Made by a program: the position numbers and the translations under genes. From Marisa cornuarietis (Eukaryota > Mollusca > Gastropoda > Architaenioglossa > Ampullariidae): a DNA stretch of 64,000 nt. The notes under the pieces were generated by a model. The model saw only the letters and a program-made list of their open reading frames with translations, did not search any database and was not told the DNA's origin. Where the stretch lies: positions 1,922,001 through 1,986,000 of the forward strand of contig SMMW01000003.1 of NCBI GenBank assembly GCA_004794655.1, given 5' to 3'. Shown piece after piece: positions 50,156-62,869 of this stretch (position 1 is the first letter of the stretch; every line of letters starts with the position of its first letter).

Positions 50156-52340
50156 CATTCTTTTGTTTTGGCATTAGAGTGAACAAGAAGTCTTGATGAG
50201 CTTCACTGTGAGTAGCTAATGAAGATACACGTGAAAGAGACCATGTATAGTGTATTTAAGAGTGAGACAATCCGGCACAGCAACTAAAGTCGAAAATGCT
50301 AAGAAGAGCGAAAATAAAACGTTCACATTGTGAGATCACAAGTAGATGGCACAGATGTACATTTTAACAGTTAACAGTAACAAGACTCCAACTTCCAAAC
50401 CAGTACCCCCCTAAAAGAAAACAAACAGAATAGAAAGCGCGTAGAGAGGAAAACAAATAAAGAAGCAAACAAACAAGAATGTGTTATTAGAGAACGGAGT
50501 ATAAATGTTATAAACTTAGATGATAGACTTACACAGCGAATACCGAAAGAGTAAGGGAAGAATTGACAGCTGGCATGGAGCACATTATAGACATGCAGGA
50601 CACCGAGAAGAAACATTTTGCACAATCTTCATCGCCAGCTGGAGTCAGCGGCCTACCTGTGAGCTGGTCGGTGGTCAATGGTCAGCCAATACCAGCAGCA
50701 GCCTTGCCTGGGATTTTCCCTTAGCGAGCGGCGTGGGTGGCAGGGGATGGACACGGACACTGCCCAATGGGGAGCCAGGCCTTGTCTACTCTGTCTACTC
50801 TGTCTACTCTGCTGCACGGTGGGGCTCTGTGCTGCCTCCTGGTGCGATGCCTTCTGCTTGCCTTTCACAACAACAAGAGCTCTGGCAGAGCGTCTTCCCG
50901 ATGTGATGTCACTTTCTGTTTGCTTCTTACACCACCAAAGGTCTGGTTAATGTTTTTTTGGAATGGTTGCCGCCTGTCCTGTGGGCGTTGCTGTTTGGGG
51001 CATTGAGTACTATGAGAGAACGTTTGAGGCGTTCCAACCTACAGGTGGGTTACCATGGGCTACCTGCTAGGCACGTGGTAGGCGTAAGCCCTGTGTAAGA
51101 CTTTTCTTGTCAAGACTGACACTTGTCAGAAAGTCTGTCACCAAGAACAGTCATCGATACCTATCGATCTTTCAAGTTCCTTACACCTGTTGCTGCGAGA
51201 CAGTTGGCATGCCGCAGGCAACCGTCGTCTTCGATGACAAGAAGTGAACGATGGTGGAGTGAAGTGTGCCCGCAGTTTATAAGTTGCGCAGATGACCTGC
51301 AACAAAAACTTGTGTAACATGCGAGGAGGCGCGTTGCTCGGCCAAGCCTCAGACAACTTATAGTGTGGCTAGTGGGCGGCGACACAGCGCGCCAAAGCTG
51401 GTCTGTAAAAGCTGTGAGAAGGCTGTAGCCACCAAACGGTTCCAAGGTGGAGATGGGTGGGATCTATCCTGAGTGTATCAGTGCGCATGCGTGTCAGTGT
51501 GTCTGTGCGTGCGCGCGCGCGTGCGGGAGAGAAAGAGAGTTCGATCTCAGAAAAGGCAAGCTGCGACTTCTGGCTTCTGTAATCTCTTCTGGCAGTTGCC
51601 GCACGGCACCCTTCCTCTCTCTCTCTCTCCTGTTCGTGTCTTTGCATGGGCTGTTTACCACCTCCCGTTTCTCCTATCACGACTGAAACACCATTAATAC
51701 ATTTGTACGGCCTGCACTCCTCTAGCCTCATGCGTGATTTCTTATCTGATTACTTTCTCTCCACTAGAGGTTGGGCATCGTCATGTCTTCTACAAACGAT
51801 CAGTACATTAGTCAGAATGAACGGGGTGTAGAGCATGAAAACAACTCGATCAGCTTATATTGCATTTATCTCCTACTCTCGGGTGAATTTCTGAATTAAT
51901 TCGTTTTCGGTTTTTCAAGAATGACATGAATATACCTTTTATTTTATTCTCTTACACTGCCTCATTGGCTTAAAGAGACAAGCTGTTGTCTCCTCTTAAA
52001 TAATTCTTTCGAAGCAAACGGAGGTTGAATGGTTTTACTTCAAAATGCTATGTTAACATAAAAATAAATTTAAAGGTTTTGCCTTTGCCAGTCCGTTCAT
52101 ATGCTTGTTTAATTGTCTCAAAATACCTCCTTGATATAAACAGACGTTTAAAAGTTTCTATTACACCACGGATATAAATGTGAATTTAATTAAACAAATT
52201 ATTAAAATACTGAGTGTTTTATGAGTTCCTGTCGAGCACTCTCTTGATATAAATAAATGTTGAATGGTTTTTATTCCACCACTAGTAAGACTGTCAAATG
52301 GCTCGCTCCCATTACCCTACTTTAATGCAAACAGACTTAA
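50156..52340. other. Unassigned stretch
   Basis: No exon recognised. It includes three TCTACTCTG-type 9-mers at about 50787-50815, a GC-alternating run (51507-51521) and a CT tract near 51616-51630. AT-rich after 51880. Confidence 0.45.
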
Positions 52341-52612
52341 TAATAATAATAATAATAGTGAAGATGTTTATAGCGCATATTCACACTCATAGAGAGCATG
52401 CTCTTAGCGCTTAAAACGAGGAAGAGACGTGGACTAAGTAGATACAGAACACAGGGGACGAAAGAAAACGACAGTACTGACGACGAAACAGATAACAAAA
52501 GGCATCAGGTAACAGGAACAGAGAAATATAGTGATGGGTAAAGTAGCAAGAGCGAAGGGGGGGGGGGTAAGGACTAGCATTGTGGACTGTGTTAGGAGTA
52601 ATGCTCAAAGAA
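52341..52612 (-). mobile_element. LINE B tail copy (3' UTR only)
   Basis: Nearly collinear with 9139-9425. It has an (AAT)n tract at the 3' end, the GCGCATATTCACACTCATAGAG word, then AGCGCTTAAAAC. It is broken off (5' truncation) just after the GGAGTAATGCTCAA word that precedes the RT stop in the longer copy. Few differences from that copy, so it is young. Small deletion of the TCTGCGAGAAAG portion. Confidence 0.93.
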
Positions 52613-53071
52613 GAGACTTCTGACGGTTGCGTCTGTCACCTCAACATTGAGTGAGCATCTAACTTGCTAGAGGGTATTTTCTTGTCTTCAATTGACGATA
52701 AAACCACTAAATACTGTTATATTCCTTCACAATATTTGAGTGAAGACGCATGCCCCGTTCCTCTTTATAGAAATTGTGACTAGGTGGCTGCAGAACAGAT
52801 TTTATGCTGTGGGGTATATTTTGTTTACGCCACTGTTTTTTCAATATTTCCTGAAGTTTAATTTTAAAAATAAAAATAGTGAACATTTTGTGGTTTACAT
52901 TGAAGTTTATTAATTGAACCTTGGTCAGTACAGAGGAAATTGGTTTTTCAAGACAAAACATTTTGAGATTAATTGCGTGATTTTAACATTTGTTCTAATC
53001 TATCAATCTGTTGAGAATGGTTCTTTTCATTGCACAACATGTGCACAACAGATTTGCAGAATATGGTGGGA
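52613..53071. other. Unassigned stretch
   Basis: AT-rich; nothing recognised. Confidence 0.5.
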
Positions 53072-53084
53072 ATATTATTATTAC

Positions 53085-53133
<49 letters not shown>

Positions 53134-53134
53134 G
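53072..53134. repeat. (ATT)n microsatellite
   Basis: About 20 ATT units with one ACTG interruption. Leucine-only or asparagine-only frames across it are artefacts. It resembles the tail tract of LINE B, but no LINE tail adjoins it. Confidence 0.95.
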
Positions 53135-53215
53135 TGCAGACGCGGTTTACAACCAAAGCTTAGGGCACGATACTGTTTACTAAAGTCTTCTCTTCTTTTC
53201 TCGAAATACGCGCTT

Positions 53216-56200
53216 ACCGACATCATCATACACAGAAACACGAGTCTACAGACATCATTATAGACAGAAACACGAGTCTACAGACATCATCATACAGAGA
53301 CACGAGTCTACAGACATCATTATAGACAGAAACACGAGTCTACAGACATCATCATACAGAGACACGAGTCTACAGACATCATTATAGACAGAAACACGAG
53401 TCTACAGACATCATTATAGACAGAAACACGAGTCTACAGACATCATCATACACAGAGACACGAGTCTACAGACATCATCATACAGAGACACGAGTCTACA
53501 GACATCATTATAGACAGAAACACGAGTCTACAGACATCATTATAGACAGAAACACGAGTCTACAGACATCATTATACAGAGACACGAGTCTACAGACATC
53601 ATTATAGACAGAAACACGAGTCTACAGACATCATTATACAGAGACACAAGTCTACAGACATCATCATACACAGAAACACGAGTCTACAGACATCATTATA
53701 GACAGAAACACGAGTCTACAGACATCATCATACAGAGACACGAGTCTACAGACATCATCATACAGAGACACGAGTCTACAGACATCATTATAGACAGAAA
53801 CACGAGTCTACAGACATCATCATACAGAGACACGAGTCTACAGACATCATTATAGACAGAAACACGAGTCTACAGACATCATTATAGACAGAAACACGAG
53901 TCTACAGACATCATCATACACAGAGACACGAGTCTACAGACATCATCATACAGAGACACGAGTCTACAGACATCATTATAGACAGAAATACGAGTCTACA
54001 GATATCATTATAGACAGAAACACGAGTCTACAGACATCATCATACACAGAGACACGAGTCTACAGACATCATCATACAGAGACACGAGTCTACAGACATC
54101 ATTATAGACAGAAACACGAGTCTACAGACATCATTATAGACAGAAACACGAGTCTACAGACATCATCATACACAGAGACACGAGTCTACAGACATCATCA
54201 TACAGAGACACGAGTCTACAGACATCATTATAGACAGAAATACGAGTCTACAGATATCATTATAGACAGAAACACGAGTCTACAGACATCATCATACACA
54301 GAGACACGAGTCTACAGACATCATCATACAGAGACACGAGTCTACAGACATCATTATAGACAGAAACACGAGTCTACAGACATCATTATAGACAGAAACA
54401 CGAGTCTACAGACATCATCATACACAGAAACACGAGTCTACAGACATCATTATAGACAGAAACACGAGTCTACAGACATCATTATACACAGAAACACGAG
54501 TCTACAGACATCATTATAGACAGAAACACGAGTCTACAGACATCATCATACACAGAAACACGAGTCTACAGACATCATCATACACAGAAACACGAGTCTA
54601 CAGACATCATTATACACAGAAACACGAGTCTACAGACATCATTATACACAGAAACACGAGTCTATAGACATCATTATAGACAGAAGCACGAGTCTGGAAA
54701 CATTATCATACAGAGAAATGCACGGCTACAGACATCATTATAGACAGAAACACGAGTCTACAGACATCATCATACACAGAAACACGAGTCTACAGACATC
54801 ATCATACAGAGAAATACACGGCTACAGACATCATTATAGACAGAAACACGAGTCTACAGACATCATCATACAGAGAAATACACGGCTACAGACATCATCA
54901 TACACAGAGAAACAAGTCTACAGACATCATTATAGACAGAAACACGAGTCTACAGACATCATCATACACAGAGACACGAGTCTACAGACATCATCATACA
55001 CAGAAACACGAGTCTACAAACATCATCATACACAGAAACACGAGTGTACAGACATCATTATACACAGAAACACGAGTCTACAGACATCATTATACACAGA
55101 AACACGAGTCTACAGACATCATTATACACAGAAACACGAGTCTATAGACATCATTATAGACAGAAGCACGAGTCTGGAAACATCATCATACAGAGAAATG
55201 CACGGCTACAGACATCATTATAGACAGAAACACGAGTCTACAGACATCATCATACACAGAAACACGAGTCTACAGACATCATCATACAGAGAAATACACG
55301 GCTACAGACATCATTATAGACAGAAACACGAGTCTACAGACATCATCATACACAGAAACACGAGTCTACAAACATCATCATACACAGAAACACGAGTGTA
55401 CAGACATCATTATACACAGAAACACGAGTCTACAGACATCATTATACACAGAAACACGAGTCTACAGACATCATTATAGACAGAAACACGAGTCTACAGA
55501 CATCATTATAGACAGAAACACGAGTCTACAGACATCATCATACACAGAGACACAAGTCTACAGACATCATTATAGACAGAAACACGAGTCTACAGACATC
55601 ATCATACACAGAGACACAAGTCTACAGACATCATTATAGACAGAAACACGAGTCTACAGACATCATTATAGACAGAAACACGAGTCTACAGACATCATCA
55701 TACACAGAAACACGAGTCTACAGACATCATCATACACAGAAACACGAGTCTACAGACATCATCATACACAGAAACACGAGTCTACAGACATCATCATACA
55801 GAGACACGAGTCTACAGACATCATTATAGACAGAAACACGAGTCTACAGACATCATCATACACAGAGACACGAGTCTACAGACATCATCATACACAGAAA
55901 CACGAGTCTACAGACATCATCATACACAGAGACACAAGTCTACAGACATCATCATACACAGAAACACGAGTCTACAGACATCATCATACACAGAAACACG
56001 AGTCTACAGACATCATTATACACAGAAACACGAGTCTACAGACATCATCATACACAGAAACACGAGTCTACAGACATCATCATACACAGAGACACGAGTC
56101 TACAGACATCATCATACACAGAAACACGAGTCTACAGACATCATCATACACAGAGACACAAGTCTACAGACATCATCATACACAGAAACACGAGTCTACA

Positions 56201-56607
56201 GACATCATCATACACAGAAACACGAGTCTACAGACATCATTATACACAGAAACACGAGTCTACAGACATCATCATACACAGAAACACGAGTCTACAGACA
56301 TCATCATACACAGAGACACGAGTCTACAGACATCATCATACACAGAAACACGAGTCTACAGACATCATCATACACAGAAACACGAGTCTACAGACATCAT
56401 CATACACAGAAACACGAGTCTACAGACATCATCATACACAGAAACACGAGTCTACAGACATCATCATACACAGAGACACGAGTCTACAGACATCATCATA
56501 CACAGAAACACGAGTCTACAGACATCATCATACACAGAAACACGAGTCTACAGACATCATCATACACAGAAACACGAGTCTACAGACATCATCATACACA
56601 GAAACAC
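53216..56607. repeat. 30-32-bp minisatellite, about 107 copies, with higher-order structure
   Basis: The invariant core ACGAGTCTACAGACATCAT is followed by 11-13 variable bases: TATAGACAGAAAC (32-bp unit), CATACACAGARAC (32) or CATACAGAGAC (30). From 53919 to about 54420 a four-unit block recurs with an exact 126-bp period (markers at 53919, 54045, 54171, 54297). A rare double variant (AAATACGAG...GATATCATT) recurs 252 bp apart. A block marked by AAGCACGAGTCTGG recurs 480 bp apart (54684, 55164), and a later marker GTGTACAG recurs at only about 352 bp, implying a deletion of four units in one copy. The 3' third is more uniform. The 253-codon frame at 54718-55479 is a by-product of this array. 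Confidence 0.97.
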
Positions 56608-57530
56608 CCGACTTGGCCGTAGTTCGAGGTCCAGGCTACATTACTCGTTGGATGAAGAGTGCGGTCAGATGTGCACAACTTACGGTACATTGCTGATTGT
56701 TTCCTACTCCCACCCTCGCCTTGTAATCTTTATCACCGTCTTGGTGGCCTTGACATTCGGCCACCCAGCATTGCTCAGTCGATGAACATTTTCTTGCTAA
56801 CCGGACCATCAGACATTAACAAGAAACTTACTGTTGATGCCAAGGTTTCTCTTCCTTCTCTTTCTTCTCTTCCATCTCTTGCTCGTCAATCTCTGGTTAC
56901 TCTTTGTGCACATTGATGGATGACACTGCTTGTATTCCACAGGGCCACCCGACACCTTTGTCTGGGCAAGATGCTTGCTGCCTGCAAGGGGAGACCTTGC
57001 ACCATTCCCATCATCCCCTTTTCTTTAACTTAATGCGGGTCATTATCTCTGAGAGGACACGACTTCATGTTTGTGGCGTGGATACAAAAAAAAAAGTTTC
57101 CCTGTGGACCTTTGGCAAGATTTTTGTTCGTGCAAAGTGGATTTGTTCAGTAACTTTTCAGAAACCTGTTCTTTAACGCCTGGAAGTTTACGCCCATCAA
57201 TTCTTGTTCACTGCACAATAGCAGGAGTTTGTTTATCGCATAGCTTCGCGATAACTTCACTACAGGTGTAGCGGGGTGCAAAGGTCGTGGTGGATTACCG
57301 ACTTCTGTTGTTGAGATACACGCCTTCCAATATTAACATGCACTGACAGATGTCATCAACACAGACATCAACTTTATAGAGGGACACTTTTACAATATAA
57401 CACAACTTTATTTGCCACAGTTGAGAGAATTAGGAAGGAGTTAACGCAGTTATATGTTTGTATTGCACAACATCGACAACCAACGGCGCCATCGCGTATT
57501 CGTACCCGTGGCATAGATCATCACCATCTA
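56608..57530. other. Unassigned stretch
   Basis: No family recognised in the short plus-strand frames (56659-57176). Confidence 0.5.
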
Positions 57531-57577
57531 TGCACACACACACACACACGCACGCACGCACGCACGCACGCACGCAT
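57531..57577. repeat. (AC)n(GCAC)n microsatellite
   Basis: AC tract passing into seven GCAC units. Confidence 0.95.
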
Positions 57578-58545
57578 GGCGGAAACAACAAAGAGCAGCC
57601 GCTATGAGATTTGTAGAACTGCTGGAGAAATTCTTGGGAGACAGTGAAAAAATAGCTTTTCATACATTTACCTTTTTCACATACGGTGGAAGGAAGCTTA
57701 CCAAGGATTAAAAGTACTTTCCGGTAGCCTCATAACTAAACCCTTGGCAAAATTCTACTTCATTCACCTTATTTAAGATTCTGTCTCTAAAGGGTCTTCA
57801 GCAGATTGATAATGAACTAAATCAATTGAAAATGCTGGTCGGCACTACCGAAAGGGACGTTTTTGAAAATCGGTAGTCCTCTGACTTGCTTTCTCAGTCG
57901 GAGAGACTTTCCACATGTTGTTAAAGATGTTGTCAAAGATGTTCTGCCACTTGCAGGCCACCACTTGCGATTTCTCTTTTGATTGCAGAGGGCAAACTGT
58001 TGAGGTGGAGAGATCAATGGAGTGGATGGGGAGGCGAGTAAAGGGGAGGGGGGAGGTTGTAGGTTGTAGCTCCCGACCAGAAATCACGTCCGCAAAATAG
58101 AATCTGGGCTTCAGCCGTCAGAAGATTTTACAGGGCTTTGTTGTCCCTTCATTACAGACCATAAGAATGCTGAAGGTTGGCGACAGAAAGAGTTTGGTCA
58201 GCTCTGAGCAAGATGGACATCGGGCAGAAACAAAAACGCGACTGTTTGTTCTTCTGCCTCGTTTTTTTTTCTTCCTATCCAGAATTGGCCAGAAACAAGA
58301 TATTCTGCGAACCAGACTTTTCTTTCTTTGAGTTTGGACCACATGCGGAAGTTGCATGCATTAAACGCCTGGTCACAACCACACATACGGAAATACGTGC
58401 ATGTACTCGAACATGCATACAACTCAACTAAATCTTGTCATTTGTTACTGTATTCAGCATTTTCTACAATACTTGAATTATACGAGTGAAAATTTCCTAA
58501 ATAACCATAGCAAATAATGTGTATAATAGTATGTGTGTGTAAATA
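57578..58545. other. Unassigned stretch
   Basis: No feature recognised. Overlapping frames on both strands at 57817-58431 have no family resemblance. Confidence 0.5.
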
Positions 58546-59266
58546 CAGTGGCACGAGTTTAATTCGTTCCAAAGCCGTGCTCGTAACTCGAACGAATTTT
58601 CCCATTTAAAATAATGAAGATCGGATTAATCCGTTCCAGCCCTCTGACAAGTCCCCAAAATTTCCTAAATTATCAAAAAAGACATGTTTTTAATTAAGAA
58701 ACACACACGTAAAACAAATTACACAAGAAAATAAATAAATAAAAGAAAAATGTATAAAATACGGTATTGTAATCTTACCTTGGCGACAGATGAGCACGGC
58801 TAAGAGAGAGAGCGGTTGGGAGAGAGGGAAGGAGGAAGGGATACTAGCAAGGAACTAAGCGTAGACACAGCATTTTCGTACACTTTAAACAAAACTACAA
58901 TTGCACTTTATTTACTCTAAATGAATTCATAAAATTAAATTGTAAAAAGATAAACTTTCTTTACACAAAATTGCGTAAATTGTAAAAATAAACTTTGTTA
59001 AATTTCAACTTAACTTATGCTTAACATTTACGTACGTATGATACAGTTTACACTAATCATCTGTGGTTGCCTTTTTGGCTGCACTTTCGGCATTTTCACT
59101 TGCCTCCCTTTTCAGTAAGTACATGCCAACTACCGGTAGGATCCCGAAGCTCAGCTGTTCGTAACTCGGAACCATGTTAGTAACTCGAGCAGAAATTTTG
59201 CTGGAGCCGCTGCTCGTAACTCGAAATGCTCGTAAATGGAGGAGCTCGTAACTCGAGGTACCACTG
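58546..59266. mobile_element. MITE-like non-autonomous DNA transposon (CAGTGG ends)
   Basis: The left end reads CAGTGGCACGAGTT (58546). The right end, read inward on the minus strand, begins CAGTGGTACCTCGAGTTACG (59266 leftwards). Both share the terminal CAGTGG, and the left end seems to have lost 3-5 bases of the TACCT part. Subterminal CGTAACTCGA words occur once on the left (about 58580) and four times near the right end, and a CGGATTAATCCGTTCCAG word lies at 58623-58640. This layout is that of a widespread invertebrate repeat with CAGTGGTACCTCG termini, probably pogo/Tc1-type; that placement is from memory. A minus-strand frame of 74 codons at the right end (59053-59277) has no clear transposase motif. 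Confidence 0.75.
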
Positions 59267-60099
59267 GATATATACATATCACTGCTGTCAGTAACAAGGG
59301 ATCAGACCACTCACTACAGCCTCGTTCAAGCAGGGTGTACCTTGTACCATGGGTTGCTGTTACTTTGTAAAGTTTGTTCATTAAACTATTCACTGGTTTC
59401 AGTGAATGAGGGAATGAAAATCTCTCCTCCCATAACCCCTCGCGACCGGTGCGCTTGCTACACACAGCATTGCTGGAGGTGGTGATTGGTCTACAGTCGT
59501 GGATGTGGGTCAAGGGGCTTGACTACATCGTACAGCAGTAGGCAGCCACCAGCGACATAATTGTGCGAGCACGCACTCGTAGCACGGGAGCTGACGTTGC
59601 TTTCAAGCCGTCGTTGAAGTCGCTTGAAGTTGACATCACGACCAGACGACAAGGACGCCACCTGCTGGCTCACCAGCGCTACCTACCGACATACACACTG
59701 GCAAGAATGGGAGACCACCTCACTTAGGGGTGGTAGAAGACTGTCACTAACCTACTATTTTGTTTTTAATTATTTGGACGGAAAGGAAAAGGAAGAGGTG
59801 GGAGGATGGCGAGTGATTTTCGTGGGATTAGAGCGTCTCACGACGGCCGCTTTTCTTGCGATGTATGGCGGCATTGAGAGGCTTCAGTAAGTTATGAAGA
59901 TCAGGCTTGAGAAAGGAAGAGGGATTTTTTTAAACTGCTGTTTTCTTGACTTGGAGGAGAAACCTGATAGTTTTCCTTGGTTATGTGTTAGGGGCTGTTG
60001 AAGTCGGAATCTTTTTGCCTATTCCTATGAAAACGAAGAAACTGTCAACACGCCAGACTTTATTTTCAACAATGTGAAGGTAAAATACTTCCGGTCACG
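59267..60099. other. Unassigned stretch
   Basis: No feature recognised. A 88-codon plus frame at 59624-59890 has no family resemblance. Confidence 0.5.
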
Positions 60100-61580
60100 G
60101 GAATGTACAAAGTTGACTGACAGTCAGGATGTGGCAATGATTATTAGAGGCGTGCACATACACACAGTAGGTACATTTGTTAGTTCTCTTCAAGAGTGAT
60201 ATTGCAGTTGGTATGAAGGTCTTGACTAAAACACTCGTCTAGGCGACCTGTTGTTTCCATCTACGGCCAGTACAGGTAGGATTTGGAGATGGTGATGTAT
60301 TGGGTGAGAGGAGTCTGTGATAATACTGACAGCTTTTAACCTCACAACCCTGGTCTATAGGTCACTTAGTGGTCTTTGTGGAAAGCCAGTGATGTTCCTG
60401 GCAATCTTGACCACCATCATCAAGCAAGCCTTGTCTCTGATGGCGAACCACACTGACAGAATAAATGTGAGAGTGCTTTCGATCAGACTGCGATACACTG
60501 ATTCAAGTATAAGGGCACTGATACCAAAATTCCTCAATTAACGTAGCAGGAACAGGCCCTGATGTGCTTTCCTGGAAGCGATGTTAGTGTTTTCCTGGAA
60601 GGATAGTTTGCCGTCCAACATTGTGCCGAGGTACTTAAAACTTAGCAATTGTTCTACCGACTCATTGCTGAAAACGCAACAGGTTGATGTTTCCTCCTAT
60701 CAAGAACCAATTCTTTACTTTCAGAGACATTGAGCATCAAAAAGTTTTCTTGAAATCACGAATGTAGCTTCTTAATTTGAAGGAAATAGCTTGCCATTGA
60801 GTCCTTGTCCTTGAGCCGAGCAACCATATCGCCTGCAAAGTTGATCAAAGAAAGGGCACAGTTAGAAAGCTCTGTCCGAACTTTACTGGTGTAGACAGAA
60901 CAATATCGGGGACAAAAGAGACCCTTGTGGGGATGTGCTGTATTGCTGATCACAGTATTCAAGAGTTTGTCTCCCAAGCTGACCCTCCGAGGCTTGTCCC
61001 AGAGAAACTCCTTCATCAAGACCACCAGGGATGTGTTAACATTTAGTGCTGGGAGACATTGTAACAACAATGGTGGCTGAAAGGTATTGAACGCAGATGA
61101 AAAGTCCATGAATTGAATACGAGCGGATGTAACAAAGCATTTCACGTTTAGGAGAAAAGTCATGTACATCAAACTTGGTATAAAACTTGTTTTAGTCATA
61201 TGTAAAGCCCACAGCAGCACATCCTACCTCCTGTCTTTTTGTCATGCGACCCATTATTTTGTTTACTTCCATCCATACTTAACGTGCCTTCCCTCCCTCT
61301 AGTTTCATCGCCACCTTGTTTTTATACTGAATTTTTGCTGGCCTACTTTTCTGTGAAATGTTTTTGTTGAGATCGAACACCTTTCCCTCAAGAAATGCGT
61401 GTTTTTTAACAAGGCAAGCCGCAAGCTCTTTGCTCATTCATGGCAAATAGTTTGATCGTTTTGGGTTCTACAACACAGTCCTCCGGATGAAGGCAGTCAC
61501 AGTTTCTGTGAGTTCATCGTAATCAGAGCAGCTGCCAGTCATCAGAGCAGCCACGCAATGCCACGATCTTGTCATGTGAC
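60100..61580 (-). mobile_element. LINE C (L2/CR1-like), internally deleted and decayed
   Basis: On the minus strand the order is as follows. A linker segment (about 61560-61260) contains SDYDELTETVTAFI, then KELAACLVKKHAFLEGK, and ends VWMEVNKIMGRMTKR. Next come RT blocks with MDFSSAFNTFQPPLL and the catalytic box, read FAGD at 60828-60839. A KYLGT-type region follows near 60630, then NFGISALILESVYRSLIEST (about 60480-60540). The C-terminal part ends in TQYITISKSYLYWP and LDECFSQDL-like remnants near 60200. The family form of the box is FADD, so the first catalytic aspartate is glycine. The early RT blocks expected between linker and palm are missing, an internal deletion near 61240. Several stops and shifts. 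Confidence 0.82.
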
Positions 61581-62869
61581 CACTGCTGTACCTCTACAGC
61601 TTGTAGTTTCACACAAGAGTGTAATTTATAAACATGAAAACATGTTAAGGTGAGTCTCAGTCGGTTTTCTTTATAAATCATTCTGAGTTCCTACATTTTT
61701 GACGGGCTGTAAATTATTAATTAATGTTTGATTAGTGATAAGTTGAAGCTGAATGATTATTAGATTTTAGGGACTGTATTTTTCTGTTCAGCTTATTTTA
61801 CCTTTCTTTAATCTTTGTGATCTTCGTATATTGGTGCGCCGGGTGCTGCTGGACTTCGAGAGGGGCAGCAACTAGAAGATTGTTGCGTCTGTGGTTTTTT
61901 TTTTTTCATGTTTGAGCTCCGAACCTGATGGTGGGGGATTAAAACAGAACTTTCTGCAGAACTGAATGTAACGAAAGACTTCTATCGTTTAAAGGGGACA
62001 GGGTTTTAATGTGTTGAATAACTCTTTCATGATATATTTAGTCCTTAAATTTTGTTTATTAGATTGTTGGTGTTTTCTGTCTGGTCTAAGCGTTGCAAGT
62101 GACAGACAGGGGAAGAGAGCATGACCTTATTGTCAGGGTGACGCCCCTTGTCTCCAACAACAACCTCTCGCTTGAGGGTGGCCCACCCGTTTCTCATTTG
62201 CTTTACTTCATTTGTATTTATTTCCGACAATCTCTTACAGCTGTTTTATCTTTCATATCTTATTTTCTGTCTTCCTTTTTTCCATAAAGCCCACCTCGCC
62301 CACGGTTTCCATTTTATTTTTTACTTCCTTTAGCCCCTCACCGACGAGCTTTAATGCCAAGTACAAGTTGTACAAAGCTCTGATCGTTGAGACGTTTGTG
62401 AGATGTGAACCTTGGTTACCGAGACGGAAAGTCGTGCATTCGACCCTAAGTTCTTAAGGAGACTGCTCCGCCTCTCCTTCAGGAGTCGCAAGCCCAGTGA
62501 GTTCGTGCGAAGTGTGGCCGCTTCATTTGTGGGGCCCAGGACACTCTCCTGGCCACAGTGTAGCGGCGCAAACTGATGTGTTTGGACCCTGTTGCCAGCA
62601 CACCATCCTCTTAAAGACCGCCTTCTAGGGATTCTGCGGGGACCACCGAGGCAGACAGCGGAAGAGCTGGATGGCGAACGTATGGCAATGAACTCTTAGC
62701 AATACCAGTAAATATCTTTAATAAACTTTGCAGGCACAGAAATAAATATTTGCTTTTTAGCAACAGGCATAAATTACACAAATAACACACACCTGCAACA
62801 GTGCTGTTGTACATGTACTACTGTTTCAAAGAACCCGCCTACTCGCACACTTTCAGCAGACGACACTTC
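61581..62869. other. Unassigned stretch
   Basis: No exon recognised. A B-box-like word GTGCATTCGACCCT lies at 62437-62450 without a convincing A box. AT-rich before 61900; T run at 61898-61908. Confidence 0.45.

Noticed and set aside
53072..53134. (ATT)n tract as a further LINE B tail
   Set aside because: The GCGCTATAYAAAT word that precedes the tract in real copies is missing on both sides.
54718..55479. 253-codon plus-strand frame with a repeated YRHHYRQKHESTDIIIH-like motif
   Set aside because: It is translated minisatellite. It covers only the part of the array where the unit length happens to stay in frame.
62340..62600. SINE-like sequence with GTGCATTCGACCCT
   Set aside because: Only a B-box-like word; no A box, no tail and no second copy in the window.
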